From: Gnetum montanum
Lineage: Eukaryota > Streptophyta > Gnetopsida > Gnetales > Gnetaceae
Length of the DNA: 28,561 nucleotides
NCBI GenBank assembly: GCA_015680685.1
Contig: MNCI01007896.1
Location: forward strand, 84,630-113,190
Direction: 5' to 3'
The notes below the pieces were generated by a model. The model did not search any database and had not been told where the DNA came from. It was given only the letters and a program-made list of their open reading frames with translations. Every line of letters starts with the position of its first letter. The first letter of the stretch is position 1. Shown in pieces: positions 1 to 10,740 of this stretch. The position numbers and the translations under genes were made by a program.

Positions 1-378
1 GTACCTAGGCCTATGCTTGGTAGTCCCAGTGGCAGTCGTGCACGAGGTCCAAGATGTGTACGGTTGATCAAGGAATCGGTTGCTCGTCGCACTTAGGCTA
101 GATTAGATTTTCTTACCCTTTTCCTCTTAGCTTAGATTAGTTAATATTATTTTCCATTGCCTTCAGGAGTAGCATAGAATTAGGAACACATCATACACCT
201 CATCTAGACTAAACCATATGTGACATATGCAAAACTAGTCTAGATGGGAAGACAGCGAACTGCGACCTAAGGCTAACTATCTAGATACCACAACTAGTCC
301 ATCTGTGGAGTTCGACCGGATCGCGCGTGCAACGCTTGTTTCGTATGGTTGAGTGTAGGGGTATCTCACCACTCATCA
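1..378 (+). mobile_element. LTR fragment, 3' end, cut by the window edge
   Basis: The block ends in ACTCATCA at 371-378, after the family's typical tail (gttgagtgtaggggtatctc at 348-367). It is the reverse complement, with scattered differences, of 1203 to about 1580 in element A's LTR. It therefore belongs to the same LTR family in the opposite orientation. No primer-binding site follows position 378, so it is a solo LTR or the 3' LTR of an element whose body lies left of the window. Its promoter part is outside the window. Confidence 0.85.
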
Positions 379-1197
379 ATTGTCTTTCTATTTAGAGTTA
401 GCAAGGTGCAAGAAATATGATTTAACTCCTAGTGAGGTATATGATAAAATGATGTTGTTGACTCTTGAATGTGCTAAGGGTAAACATAGTGAAAATGAAT
501 ATAAATTCTATCTTTATGTGCAATGAAAATGTAAAGCTATTCTAGCTTATAACAATAAGTATTTGCTCCTAGTTTTTTGTACACATCTTTGTTTGATGCA
601 CCTATTACAGGTTTAGGTGAAGATAAAGTTGGACTAAGTGAATTAAGCAAAGTTACTCCTGGTTTACTAAACAATTATACTTTATGATTGAAAGTAGTTG
701 TACTCATTCTGCCTTACTAATCAACATTAGAATAGTAAATGACTTAGTAAAACTAAACAACATAAAAAAGTAAATCTATTCTATGTAAGATGTTGCAATA
801 GTGAAGAATAATCTTGATGTTTATTATCGTTCATGAATTATGTCCAAGAATAATTTACTCAAATAAAAACTTTGTACAACTTCTATGGGCATTCACAACT
901 AACTCTAACTTTACAAAAATAAATTGCAATAATTTCTCTAAGTGTTGGGCTTAAACTCTATTTCAATGCAACGGTGGGCTCGTATCTATAGGCATGACCA
1001 TGGTCCACTTCATCGTATCTATGATAATGTATGTTGAGCTATGACATTGTATCTATAATATTATAGTCCATGACAACAAGTGTTTCATCATCTTCTACGT
1101 CAACTTCTTCATACTCAATCTCAACTATGCTAAGATTGGTCCAACTTTATCTTCATCTAAACTTGTAATCTCAGAAGTCCTAGGAGCTTTTTATTTA
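379..1197. other. Unidentified island with broken coding-like stretches
   Basis: This AT-rich stretch lies between two LTRs of one family that face each other. On the plus strand 395-526 reads as protein (ELARCKKYDLTPSEVYDKMM at the start), meets TGA at 524, and appears to continue in another frame from 562 to a TGA at 685-687. On the minus strand 1122 down to 1039 reads EIEYEEVDVEDDETLVVMDY onwards, with coding-like sequence to about 960. I recognise no family. A 28-bp sequence at 608-635 recurs inverted at 1138-1165 with three mismatches. It could be a decayed gene or mobile-element remnant that served as target for both LTR insertions; the minus-strand reading may be chance. Confidence 0.4.
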
Positions 1198-1202
1198 CTT
1201 GG

Positions 1203-2087
1203 TGAGTGGCAAGGTACCCCTACACTCAACCGTACAAATACGAGCGTTTTACGCAAGATCCGGTCGAACTCCGCAAACGAACTAGTTGTGGCATCTAGAC
1301 AGTTAGCCTTAGGTTGCAGTTTGTTATCTTCCCACCTGGACTAGTATTAACTTTGTCACGTATGGTTTAGTCCAGAGTGAGGTGTATGATGTGTTTCTAA
1401 CCTAATGCTACTCCTGAAGGCAATGGAAGGTAATATTATCTAAGCTAAGAGAGAAAGGGTGAGAGAGAATCTAGCTAGCCTAAGTGCGATGAGCATCTAT
1501 TCTTTGATTATTCGTACACATCTTGGACTTCATGCATGACTACCACTAGGATTACCAAGCACAAATCCTAGGTACGCTACTGGGTTACCAAGTAGTCACA
1601 CTTAAATGCTCGTAATCAAGTCATACGCATTCCGCATTTAACAAGAGTTTAGGGTGAAGAGATATTACCTAAGAAAGTAGTAAATAACAATTAATTAATT
1701 AATTAAGCTAAGTGAATGCTACAATGATGAAGTGATCTCGATCTTTATTTCTAGTCATGTGTGTGTCCAAGTACGTCACACTCGAATAAGGATGTCGTAC
1801 AATTACAATCACCACATTGTGGGCATACACTAGGAGAAAAAGGGTTGAGAGAAAGAAATTAAACACTTAACTAAGAACTAAAAAACTAACTCCTAGAACA
1901 AGGAAAGCTGCCTCTTATTTATAGAAATGGAGGTAGGCTGCAATATCACGTACGCGATATCACAACTGATGCAATATCGCAGCTCCAATAACTGGGCCTG
2001 ATAGACCGTATCTTGTATTAGGGCTCCGATAATAGGGCTTCGATAACTAGGCTCTGATAATAGGGCTTGACAGACCATGACTCATCA
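1203..2087 (-). repeat. Element A 3' LTR
   Basis: Direct repeat of 7018-7936. It ends ACTCATCA at 2080-2087. The outer end begins TGAGTGG rather than TGATGAGTGG, so one TGA unit has been lost at the terminus, while the flanking CTTGG duplication is intact. The minus-strand TATA box is at 1916-1923 and decayed GATATC copies are at 1942, 1956 and 1973. The inner flank reads GTTGTGGGAGTA on the minus strand, a weak polypurine tract. Differences from the 5' LTR are mostly transitions, as expected from deamination of methylated cytosine. Confidence 0.9.
1942..1978 (-). promoter_or_regulatory. GATATC array in the 3' LTR of element A (decayed)
   Basis: AATATC at 1942, GATATC at 1956 and AATATC at 1973 are spaced 14 and 17 bp apart. 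Two of the three palindromes have lost the G. The gap to the TATA octamer (1916-1923) is 18 nt, as in the other LTRs of the family. Confidence 0.6.
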
Positions 2088-2275
2088 TACTCCCACAACT
2101 GAATAAAAACTCATCCTCAAGTTAAAGTGAGAACAAGCTCTAGTGATTACACAGTGGATAGGTATGGCATGATTGACTGACTAGAATGGATTCATGCCAC
2201 AGTGTGGAGTCTAAACAAAATTGAGGCACAACACAACACAAAAGAAAATCCTATGATTACAAAATTGGATGGAAC

Positions 2276-3046
2276 TCATGTAGTTCCTGGTGGCGGTGGC
2301 TCCTCCATGGGTGTCTTTCCCTCTTCTTGTGCTCCAGGTCTTGGGATTTGATGGCATTGAAGTATGGCTTGGAGTTTCTCCTCTTGTAAGGCCTTAAGTG
2401 CCTTGACATGTGTGTAAGTTTGTGCTTGTGCCATAGAGGCATCCCAGTCAGCCTTCTCTTTTTCTTTCGCCACCCTTTTATTCTCTATCAATAGTTTACT
2501 AAGTTGCTCAATTCTGAAAGTGTCCAGCTAGTTCTGAGCAACCTTTGGCCCTATATTCGGATGATTTAATACTTCCAAAATGTCTTGAACAGAGAAATCA
2601 ACAATCACACCACAAATGTTAACCATGGTGCCTTCTTCTTTGTTGTGCCAAAATTGGTATGTTTCCCCTAAGTACCAAGCACCGCTTTCAGAGAGGGTAG
2701 GCCATAAGGGAGACCCTTTGAGGTGATCCCTAATGGCCTCTAGAGAAAATTCTGCAAAATATTCAAAGTTTAGTTCCACAATCATTACAGCGAATGTGGG
2801 CCTTTCATGTATATCTTGAACACAATCCTGGGGCAATGTGAGATGTTGTCCCTATTCAGGTGCTGCAACAACTCCTCCTTCTGCTTGCCCAAACTGTACA
2901 ATAGTAGGGTCTTCTTGATGAATGCTAAATGATTATGCCTCCTGCTCTGCATGTTGTCTGAAAGGATCTTATCTTCCTCCTCTCCTAGGTTTTTTGATCA
3001 CACCTTGAGCAAGACCTTTTTGTTGTCTGCGTTTCAAGCCATCTGC
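2276..3046 (-). pseudogene. Extra ORF between gag and the 3' LTR of element A (aORF)
   Basis: One reading frame runs from 3046 to the stop at 2276-2278 with in-frame stops, including TAG at 2528-2530. The start is very basic (KRRQQKGLAQGVIKKPRRGG, nuclear-signal-like). A middle part follows with aromatic residues (GETYQFWHN). The C-terminal part, after the TAG, is rich in K, E, A and Q and looks coiled-coil (VAKEKEKADWDASMAQAQ), ending in a proline cluster. Directly upstream the minus strand reads TGTGATTGCAG, which resembles a splice acceptor, so a spliced subgenomic message is conceivable (inference). Extra ORFs at this place are known in Tat/Athila-type elements, but I recognise no family. 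The first codon is unclear. Confidence 0.5.
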
Positions 3047-4890
3047 AATCACACAAGGCCAATCGTTAGTAAGGTTGTTACCAAAGTTAGGTTATACCTT
3101 ACTGCTTGCCTTAATAGATTTACTTTATTTCTATGTGATGTTAATTAATGGAAGAACATGTCCCCAAAAGATTATAATGTTGAGTCCTCTTTGCTTAGGT
3201 GGTTTCCAAATTTAATTTTCTGGTATAGCTAAGGGGATGAAATTGTTTTTGAGACATTTTATTCTTAATTTTACAACTAATTACCCTTAAATATGTCCTT
3301 CAAGAGATGATGATTTTCAAAAAATTTATGAGCTATTTGGCATGTGCCCCTCCCCCACGACTAAGTTGAACACTCAAGGTTCAACTAGGTTCAAATGAAA
3401 TGAAAATCAGAGTACCAGTGAGCAAGTTATGGATATGAAAGCAAGGGACGTGCAATCGTGAGTCGTAGAGAGGAATTTGAAAAACTTCCCCTACGTGAAC
3501 AATTGCAAATGATGTTGATTAGCACAAGGGGGTCACGTATATATATTTTCATCGAAGTTAGAGCACTTAGAGAATGTACCAAATTTTTAATTTTTCTTTG
3601 AAATTAAATGATGTTGACTAAGGACATCTGGATGATTTTTAAAGGGTTCCAGGATAATTCAACTAGTTCTGAAGGCACAAAAATTATGATGGTGTGGAAT
3701 TTATCAATAAGGACCTCAAATGGTAGAGAAAAAGGCTATGTGATGGTTCATAGGAACGTTGAATCGGAGGGATAGTAATAAGGGAAAGAAAATCGTTGGC
3801 AATATGCTAAGGGTAATAAATGATGTGTGGAAGATAGGTTATGAGTGTAAATTACAAAAATTATGCAAGTGGGTCCTCCCCAAAGTAGGTTCCAACCTTT
3901 AATGCCCTTGCATAACCACACTTAAAAGTGTTCGTGGGTACTCGAAGGGTTAAATGTAATCCACACTGGTTCCACAAAACACACACATGTAAATATCACC
4001 GAAATGAGGTAAGAATTCTACGTTACACATGACACAAGCTACAGTTACACAAACAGTGAGATGAGATGAACCATAGAAGGGATTGTAGAGATTGTGACAT
4101 GAGGTAACTAACCCAAGGCACAATGAATCTTGCATATAAAGCATGATTAATGTGTCATTAACCCATCGTTCCAAGATCAAGACCAAGTCCATTCCTCTGA
4201 TCAATGACACTGCATTATTTCATCCCATGATGAGCGACTATGAGAGTACCAGAACAACAAGGCGTATGATCACTTGGCATTTTGTTCAAGGGAGAAGTGA
4301 TTTTTGTTTTGTGGCACTTCCTTTTTTGTTGTTTTTTTTTCTCTTTTTTTTTCTCTTTACTGAATCCAGAGAAGCTACCAACCTTCAGGCATGGGTGCAT
4401 GTCTTTTCAATGGGATCCCCTAGAACAGCATTAGGTTTTTGAGTGCCTTTTGATTACTCTTACTCCCATTTTTCATTAGATCTACAAAGATCTTAGTACA
4501 ACCATGTTCCCCTTGATGTCACACTCTAATCATTCCCTCTTGCTCCATCCTTCTTCATTCTGGGTACAATGAACACAAAATTAATTTTAAGTTTTAAGAA
4601 TGTCAAGAATATCACTATACCCTCGATCAGAACCTCTTATTTGTAGAATGGATGAGTGGGTGTAATGGGCTCACTGTCCACATAATTGATCACTCAAGAC
4701 TCGATAACATAGGAAACACCTCAACCAACGAGCCACATGAGTGTTTTATTCGTAGACGAGATTACTTATAAAAACATAAAAAGATAAAAATACAAACTAA
4801 TAAAACAAGAAATTGAAAACCAAAAAACTAGAAAACAAAAAAGTTGGAAAATTAAAGAAAATAAAAAGTGGTTATTAATCCTACTTGTTA
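3047..4890. other. Internal region of element A without recognisable genes
   Basis: About 1.8 kb between gag and the extra ORF, the position where pol would be expected. I looked for RT, RNase H, integrase and protease motifs in the minus-strand frames and saw none. Short ORFs such as 3950-4210 (-) resemble no family. A pyrimidine-rich run on the plus strand at about 4318-4368 is a long purine tract on the element's coding strand. An A-rich stretch lies at about 4760-4866. Confidence 0.5.
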
Positions 4891-6876
4891 CTAGAATGGG
4901 GGATATCCCCCATAAATAAGTGGTTGAGGATGGCAAGGATTAATAAATGGAAGATGAGGATCCTTGCATGTTGGAAGTATTGAGACTTGGTCATACTTAC
5001 CCCATTGGGGTTCACACACCTAATTATAGTAAGCATAGTGGGGCAATTTATCAGATGTGTTTTCCAGATAACAAGTTGACCCACTATGATAATTGAGACC
5101 ATAAGATGGTATGCAAAGATTGGAATGTCGCTCTCCATGGTTGTACTCATTGGACCATATGGTTGTTGGAGTGTTAATTGGTGGCCCTGATAAAGTAACA
5201 TGAGGCATTGGGTTCAAAGATAAGGATGCACCACAAGGTTGGACTTGTGCTGAATTGGAGGATGCATTGGCCTTGGAATTGTGTTGTCCCTTCCTAGGGT
5301 CATTTCTAAAGAAGGGATTCCTTCGATGTTGCTGAGGTCTCTCACTACTGTTGGCAATAGTAGCACAAGTAACATTTGGAGGTTTTTTCTGTGGTGCAGG
5401 CACCTTAGGAATAGTTGGTGGCGATGTATAAGCAGGGAAAGGATGAGAATGTTGAAAATTAGGAGAAGTGTGTGGTACACAAGGTGGTGGTTGTGTTAAG
5501 GACATGGGATGATACTATTGAGGAGAATGGTAATGTGGTGAGATAGAGTGTGTTGACCCAGCTAGGGAAACAGGATGTTGAACTAGGTAAGCATTTAGAT
5601 TCAGATGATACGAAGGGTGTCTCTAGTTTAGGGGTGGCTTCCCTCATGACTGGGATTGTTGCCACTGTGATTGAACATAGTACCTCTGTACGAACTCTGG
5701 ATGTAACGTGTTTCCCCAGTGCTCATATAAATGTAACAATATTGGGCATTGGCCCTTAGGGTGATTGTACAGGCAAATGTTGCATTCGTATGTATGATTG
5801 GCAGTTGAGCTCTTATTTCCTTCATCCCTTCTTCCTGATTGTCTAATGACATTTTTTCCTACTTCTAGGCTTGTCAAAACTCTATCTTGAACAATATCGA
5901 TATATTCTCCACACTTTTTATACATCCATTCCAACATCTTATTGATCTTTGCCTCGAATTACTCTAATGATCGTTGTACCAGAAAAGATGGTTCTTTCAC
6001 CTTGTGGTAGGTTGATTTCTCCTTTTGGTGACTATGGACCTTTGTTAAGTTGAGATTTTGGTCCCGTTGATGTTTTTCAACACTCCCCCATCTAGCCATT
6101 TCTCCTTCTTCTTTTGCTACCTGCTTAATAAGCTCTTGTAATTGATGGGTTCGTAGTTTGTATAGTTGTCCTTGGGCATATATCCCTAGGGTTTTTCTTG
6201 TTTCATCATGAAGCCCATCAATGATATGGTACATTAGCCTCTCTTCAAAGAACTCATCGCCTAGATAGTTGTTTAACAATGCATAATATCTTTCTAAGAC
6301 CATGTCCAAGGGTTCATGTTGTGCTTGTTTCCACTCTTGGATTTGTTTCCTCAAGGCTGACACTCTTGCGTAGGTTTGATATCTTTCATTAAAGAGTTCT
6401 ACCATTGTTGGCCAACATCATATTGAATTTGGTTTTAATGATCTATACCATACTTTTTCTTGGCCAACGAGTGTCATAGGAAAGGGCTTGAATTTTTTCC
6501 AACTATTATCAATGTTGTTCCATGTACAAGCATCGTAGAAGGCTTGTAAATGTTGTTGCGGATCTAAGTCATAGCCTCCTGAGAAATTAGGGAAGTTGTT
6601 TAAATCGAGTCTGGGTAGACGACTCTCTTTATGATGCCTACAAGAGATTTGAACAGCCTCTTGTATTTTTGTTAGGCTTGTAGTGGCCAGTAGAGGTTCA
6701 TCGTCATCAGGTAAGTTATGCTTTCGTGTGTTGGGACAATGTTGCATTCGTTTATGTTTATAAGAAATTCCCACTTCGGATTACGTACTCCAATCTTCAT
6801 TGTCAGATAATTCGTTGGTTCTCCAATGAATTGCCTCACTAGATGTGGCATTATCATAGTCTTGTTGGAGAGGCAT
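4891..6876 (-). pseudogene. gag: gag of element A, decayed
   Basis: One continuous frame of about 661 codons starts at ATG 6876-6874 (MPLQQDYDNATSSEA), about 140 nt after the LTR. It ends at the stop 4893-4891. In-frame stops sit at 6781-6783, 6418-6420, 5959-5961, 5644-5646, 5623-5625, 5515-5517 and 5020-5022. The N-terminal half matches the Retrotrans_gag capsid pattern: LPRLDLNNFPNFSGGYD, then FYDACTWNNIDNSWKKFKPF and WYRSL. A middle section of charged helices follows (QIQEWKQAQHEPLDMVLERY). A zinc-knuckle-like CNICLYNHPKGQC comes next, then a Pro/Asn/Ser-rich tail. Capsid protein would package element RNA; with this many stops the copy cannot make full-length Gag. Confidence 0.85.
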
Positions 6877-6999
6877 GATTGTGAAACTGTGTGTGAATTC
6901 GTATGTGACTTTTTGTAATTATTTCTTCTTAAAAGATATATCGTTAATTCCTATACAGAGACCTTGTATGATATAACTAATCTAGATAATTAGCACCAT

Positions 7000-7017
7000 C
7001 CCCGGAAACGATGCCAA
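7000..7017 (-). other. Primer-binding site of element A (tRNA-Asp type)
   Basis: The minus strand reads TTGGCATCGTTTCCGGGG directly after the 5' LTR. It matches the tRNA-Asp-type site seen at 27727 in 15 of 18 positions. This fixes the orientation of the element. Confidence 0.85.
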
Positions 7018-7936
7018 TGATGAGTGGCGAGGTACCCCTACACTCAACCATACGAATACGAGCATTTCATGCATGATCTGGTCGAACTCTGTAGGCAGAC
7101 TAGTTGTGGCATCTAGACAGTTAGCCTTAGGTCGTAGTTCGTTGTCTTCCCACCTGGACTAGTATTAACTTTGTCACGTATGGTTTAGTCCAGAGTGAGG
7201 TGTATGATGTGTTTCTAACCTAATGCTACTCCTGAAGGAAATGGAAGGTAATATTATCTAAGCTAAGAGAGAAAGGGTGAGAGAGAATCTAGCTAGCCTA
7301 AGTGCAATGAATATCCATTCCTTGATTATCCATACACATCTTGGACTTTGTGCACAACTACCCCCCCGATTACCAAGCGCAAACCCTAGGTATGCTACTG
7401 GGTTACCAAGTAGTCACACTTAAACGCTCGTAATCAAGTCGTACTCATTCTGCGTTTAACAGGAGTTTAGGGTGAAGAGATATTAACTAAGAAAGTAGTA
7501 ACTAACAATTAATTAATTAATTAAGCTAAGTGAATGCTGCAATGATGAAGTGATCTCGATATTTATTTCTAGTCATGTGCGTGTGTCCAAGTACGTCACA
7601 CTCGAATAAGGATGTTGTACAATTACAATCACCACACTGCAGGCATACACTAGGAGAAAAAGGGTTGAGAGAAAGAAATTAAACACTTAATTAAGAACTG
7701 AAAAACTAACTCCTAGAACAAGGAAAGCTGCCTCTTATTTATAGAAATTGAGGCAGGCCGCGATATCGTGGGGGTGGACGCGATATCGCATACGTGATAT
7801 CGCGGGGGTGGACACGATATCGTGGGGGTGGACGCGATATCGCGGCTCTGATAACTAGGCCTGACAGACCATATCTTGTATCAGAGCTCCAATAACAAGG
7901 CTCCAATAACTAGGCCTGACAAATCATGACTCATCA
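7018..7936 (-). repeat. Element A 5' LTR
   Basis: It begins TGATGAGTGG and ends ACTCATCA, an 8-bp terminal inverted repeat. Read on the minus strand it has a palindrome array (7841-7762), a TATA box (TATAAATA, 7743-7736), then transcribed LTR sequence to 7018. It is 34 bp longer than the 3' LTR, largely because of extra GATATC repeat units. The right flank carries CTTGG (7937-7941), matching the left flank of the element. Confidence 0.92.
7762..7841 (-). promoter_or_regulatory. GATATC array in the 5' LTR of element A
   Basis: GATATC occurs at 7762, 7782, 7796, 7816 and 7836, with spacings 20, 14, 20 and 20 bp. The 20-bp steps repeat gatatcgtgggggtggacgc with small changes. The gap to the TATA octamer (7736-7743) is 18 nt. 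Position and regularity suggest a promoter-proximal enhancer; no binding protein can be named from sequence. Confidence 0.7.
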
Positions 7937-7941
7937 CTTGG

Positions 7942-8169
7942 GTTAATATACATAAAGCTTTGAAAATCATCATTAAATTTATAATTTTGGATTATAGATG
8001 AAAAGAAAAATAAATTTGAAATAACAATATCAAAATTGCTAATTACAATATAAACTTGAACAAAGTAAACAAAAGAATTTTCTTCATTATTTTTAGTTTA
8101 TGTGCTACTTTCTAAATATTTTACTTAACTTTGTATTTTTTCTAATTGAGATTTGAATTTTCCAAATCT
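7942..8169. other. AT-rich flank, nothing recognised
   Basis: Short AT-rich stretch between the right target duplication of element A and the copia gag fragment. Before insertion it was continuous with the island ending at 1202. No gene seen. Confidence 0.5.
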
Positions 8170-8790
8170 AGACTAAATGCTTTTAGGTCTGAACTTGATC
8201 ATTGATTCTTTTAATTTTCTTCATCTTTTTGTTTCTTCAAGTAGTTTGTAATCATATGATTTGTTTCATCTTAACAATAGTAAGAAAGAGATTTTGTTAG
8301 CTTCTTATCAACCTTCTTTTTGAGTCTCTTGAGCTTCTTGGCAAGATTAACAATTTTTTCATAATCAGAGTTTGATGTTGATGGTTTCTATTTTTCATCA
8401 TTTGTTTCAACTTTTTAAAATTTTGAATGCAATATGCTCCTTGTTACTTACTGTACTTGCACATCCTTCCTAATTCAAAAGTTAAGAGAATGTTATCGAA
8501 CTCTACTACCATTAATTTGAAAATATCTTTTACATGTTTGATGAATGAAATCTTTGATTCAAATGTATTAACAAAATAAAAAAAAAACACACATTTTGGT
8601 CAATTACTTCCTTAAATTGAGCTTCACCAAGCATTTTGATTTCATTCACAACTTTATTTACTCAACTAAGGAAGCCATTGATGTTTGTATTTTCTTTCAT
8701 CTTCACAACATTAAATTAAGCTCTTAGAGTCAACAACTTAAACTTCTTATCTTCTTTATAGATTGCTTAAAGTAGAGAGCAGAGAAGAAA
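8170..8790 (-). pseudogene. Ty1/copia gag fragment (UBN2-like), decayed
   Basis: Broken minus-strand frames carry the copia Gag (UBN2-type) pattern. From about 8750 it reads KFKLLTLRA, then FNVVKMKENTNINGFL and VNKVVNEIKMLGE. After frameshifts and a poly-A run near 8580 it continues with FESKISFIKHVKDIFKLMVV. A lysine-rich helix (NLAKKLKRLKKKVDKK) follows, then a remnant of a zinc knuckle (YYC, stop, DETNHMI) whose later cysteine is missing. No start, LTR or pol is attached, so this is an isolated relic separate from the copia element at 15712-20339. Confidence 0.6.
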
Positions 8791-8799
8791 GAGAATAGA

Positions 8800-10219
8800 G
8801 GAGAAGAAATTTTAGAGCTAGAAACAAATATTTTTCTCTAATTCCAATAATAAGCTTATAGAATTCATTTTAGACCAAAGCCCTTAATATCTATTCTTCA
8901 AAGTCATTCTAGATTCATTAAAATGATGGAGTTAAAAGAAAATGTATCTATTTAAGATCTCTTGTTGAGTTATAGTCATAATTTGAAAAGCTATATATAT
9001 TTTTGACTATTCTTCATTATTACTTTTATTCATAAAGGTTAAGAGAACATAAAAGCTTAGAAAAAGAAGAAAGCAAACTATTATTTCATCTTGACACCAA
9101 TAGTCTTGAGTTTCCTATAGGAATATAAAGCTCAACTTACTTCAAGGATAACAACTCTTTTTCTAACTTTTTTTAGTACTACAGGCTCGTCAATCACATT
9201 TATAAGCTCTACTAGGCTAATAACTTTATCCTTTTAACTCTACCTACAATAGAGCTCTACGGTATAAACATAAGCTTTATAATAATATAGAATTTTCCTT
9301 TTAAAACATGAATTTTTTTTTTCTATTACCTCACATTTTAATTCAGCCATATTCTTTACCTAAGCTTTGCTATAAGTTGGGCTTTTAATTTTTTTAAAAT
9401 TAAGCTTTTTGTATAGAGGGCCCGCACACTTTTTTACAAAGCTTTTCCTTCCATGGGAAAAATATCACACACTACAAAGATCCTTCTTTTCTTCGACCAC
9501 CATGCCTTGGGAAAAAACATCAGCATACTCCGTTTTATGTCAAGAGTTTGGTGCTGTATTTAGATTTAAATAAGTTTCCATTTAAATGAAAAATCTAGAG
9601 CTTATCTATATGCTGAGGTAACGCTTAAAATGAATCAATTTCTCTTTTGTATAGAACTTTTACAAATGTTACGTGGAATGGAGCAGCAATTTTAAAGCAC
9701 GAGTTGAAGCGCACAAAGTCAAATTTTGCAAGTTTTGCATCTCTAAGAGAGAGGAAAAAACTTAAACTTTGTGAGCAAAACAAATCATTCACTTCATTTT
9801 TCTCGTTGTCGTTCCACTGAAAATTCTCAATGAAACTGAGCTCTTTTATCTACTTTGCTACCAATTGAGAAAAACAAAAAGAAAAAACAATAGTGCTTTT
9901 ATTTAAATTAACAGCTCATGTTTTGACTACAAAAGTTGACATGGTTAACTAAGTCATGGCACTGCCACGTTTGAAGATTTTACAGTTCTTTACAAAACGT
10001 ACCACTGCCACGTGGTAGATGGAAAAGTGGAAATCAAACTTCCATCTATACGGGCCCTAGTTCTAGCTCTGAATGCTGAGCTGGACACTCACGCTCCAAA
10101 ACAAACGTGTTTAAAACCAAGATTAAAAAATTGGAGAAATTCTTGATTGGCTTTAGAAATGACGGAAAAACTCGGTTGGATGACTCAGCTAAAAAAACTC
10201 AATGTATTTTAGAAAGACA
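8800..10219. other. AT-rich region, no gene recognised
   Basis: About 1.4 kb of AT-rich, low-complexity DNA. Reading all frames I found only short ORFs with no familiar motif. There are several AAGCTTT-like words near 9280, 9360 and 9440, and a slightly less AT-rich part at 9950-10100. Confidence 0.4.
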
Positions 10220-10227
10220 TTTTTTTT

Positions 10228-10735
10228 GAGAGAATGTTCAAGATTGTATTACTAAAAATATAGTACAAGCAATTACAAAAAGTGGGTCAACGTTGGCCCA
10301 TGTGGGGTGTGGTTACAACCCAAAATCAACATTCCAAATTATGCATCAGTTCAACCACACATCTATCTTTTACCTCAAGATGCTCAAAGCTAAAAAATGA
10401 CTGTCGGGGGTGGGGTGGGGGTGTTGGGCTTAAACTACAACCCCGCTATGGGTTCATTGGTAGCCTATGGTAGGCACAGTGTGGCCACTCCAGTGCATGA
10501 AGGATGTCCAGCGTGTTACGGTGGAGCTCTGTGTCCACAAAACTGGTGGCCTACTGGATTCCTTGCATGGCCGATTCTTGCCGGTTCCTATCCACCATTG
10601 ACGTTCCCCCATCTGGATGTAAACATGCCAAGGCTCGACAGATGTGGGGTCTGAGCTCCCCCCAAGTGCTGTCACAATTGATGCCAAGGATGAGGTATGG
10701 ACATCGTCCACCCCTAAGCCATTGGCGAGCACTAT
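10228..10735 (-). pseudogene. 3' end of the LINE: ORF tail and 3' UTR
   Basis: With the inserted LTR taken out, the sequence continues on the minus strand in open frames of unknown family. One frame reads QWLRGGRCPYLILGINCDS; another stays open to about 10454. A G/C-run stretch at 10400-10425 and the AT-rich LINE tail follow. Which frame was used is unclear. Confidence 0.4.
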
Positions 10736-10740
10736 GCTTG

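Larger units (their letters stand above)
1203..7936 (-). mobile_element. Element A: complete LTR retrotransposon lacking pol
   Basis: Two direct repeats (1203-2087 and 7018-7936) bound a 4.9-kb internal region. The 5-bp sequence CTTGG lies immediately outside both ends (1198-1202 and 7937-7941), a target-site duplication that marks one insertion event. Next to the right LTR is a tRNA-Asp-type primer site, so transcription runs right to left. Internally there is gag (6876-4891) and an extra ORF near the 3' LTR (3046-2276). I find no protease, reverse transcriptase, RNase H or integrase motif. tRNA-Asp priming is known from Athila/Tat-type Ty3 elements, so A is probably a non-autonomous relative of those. 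All its ORFs carry stops. Confidence 0.9.

Noticed and set aside
4143-4442. A 99-residue plus-strand ORF with a Phe/Leu-rich segment
   Set aside because: The hydrophobic run comes from a pyrimidine tract; no start context or family resemblance.
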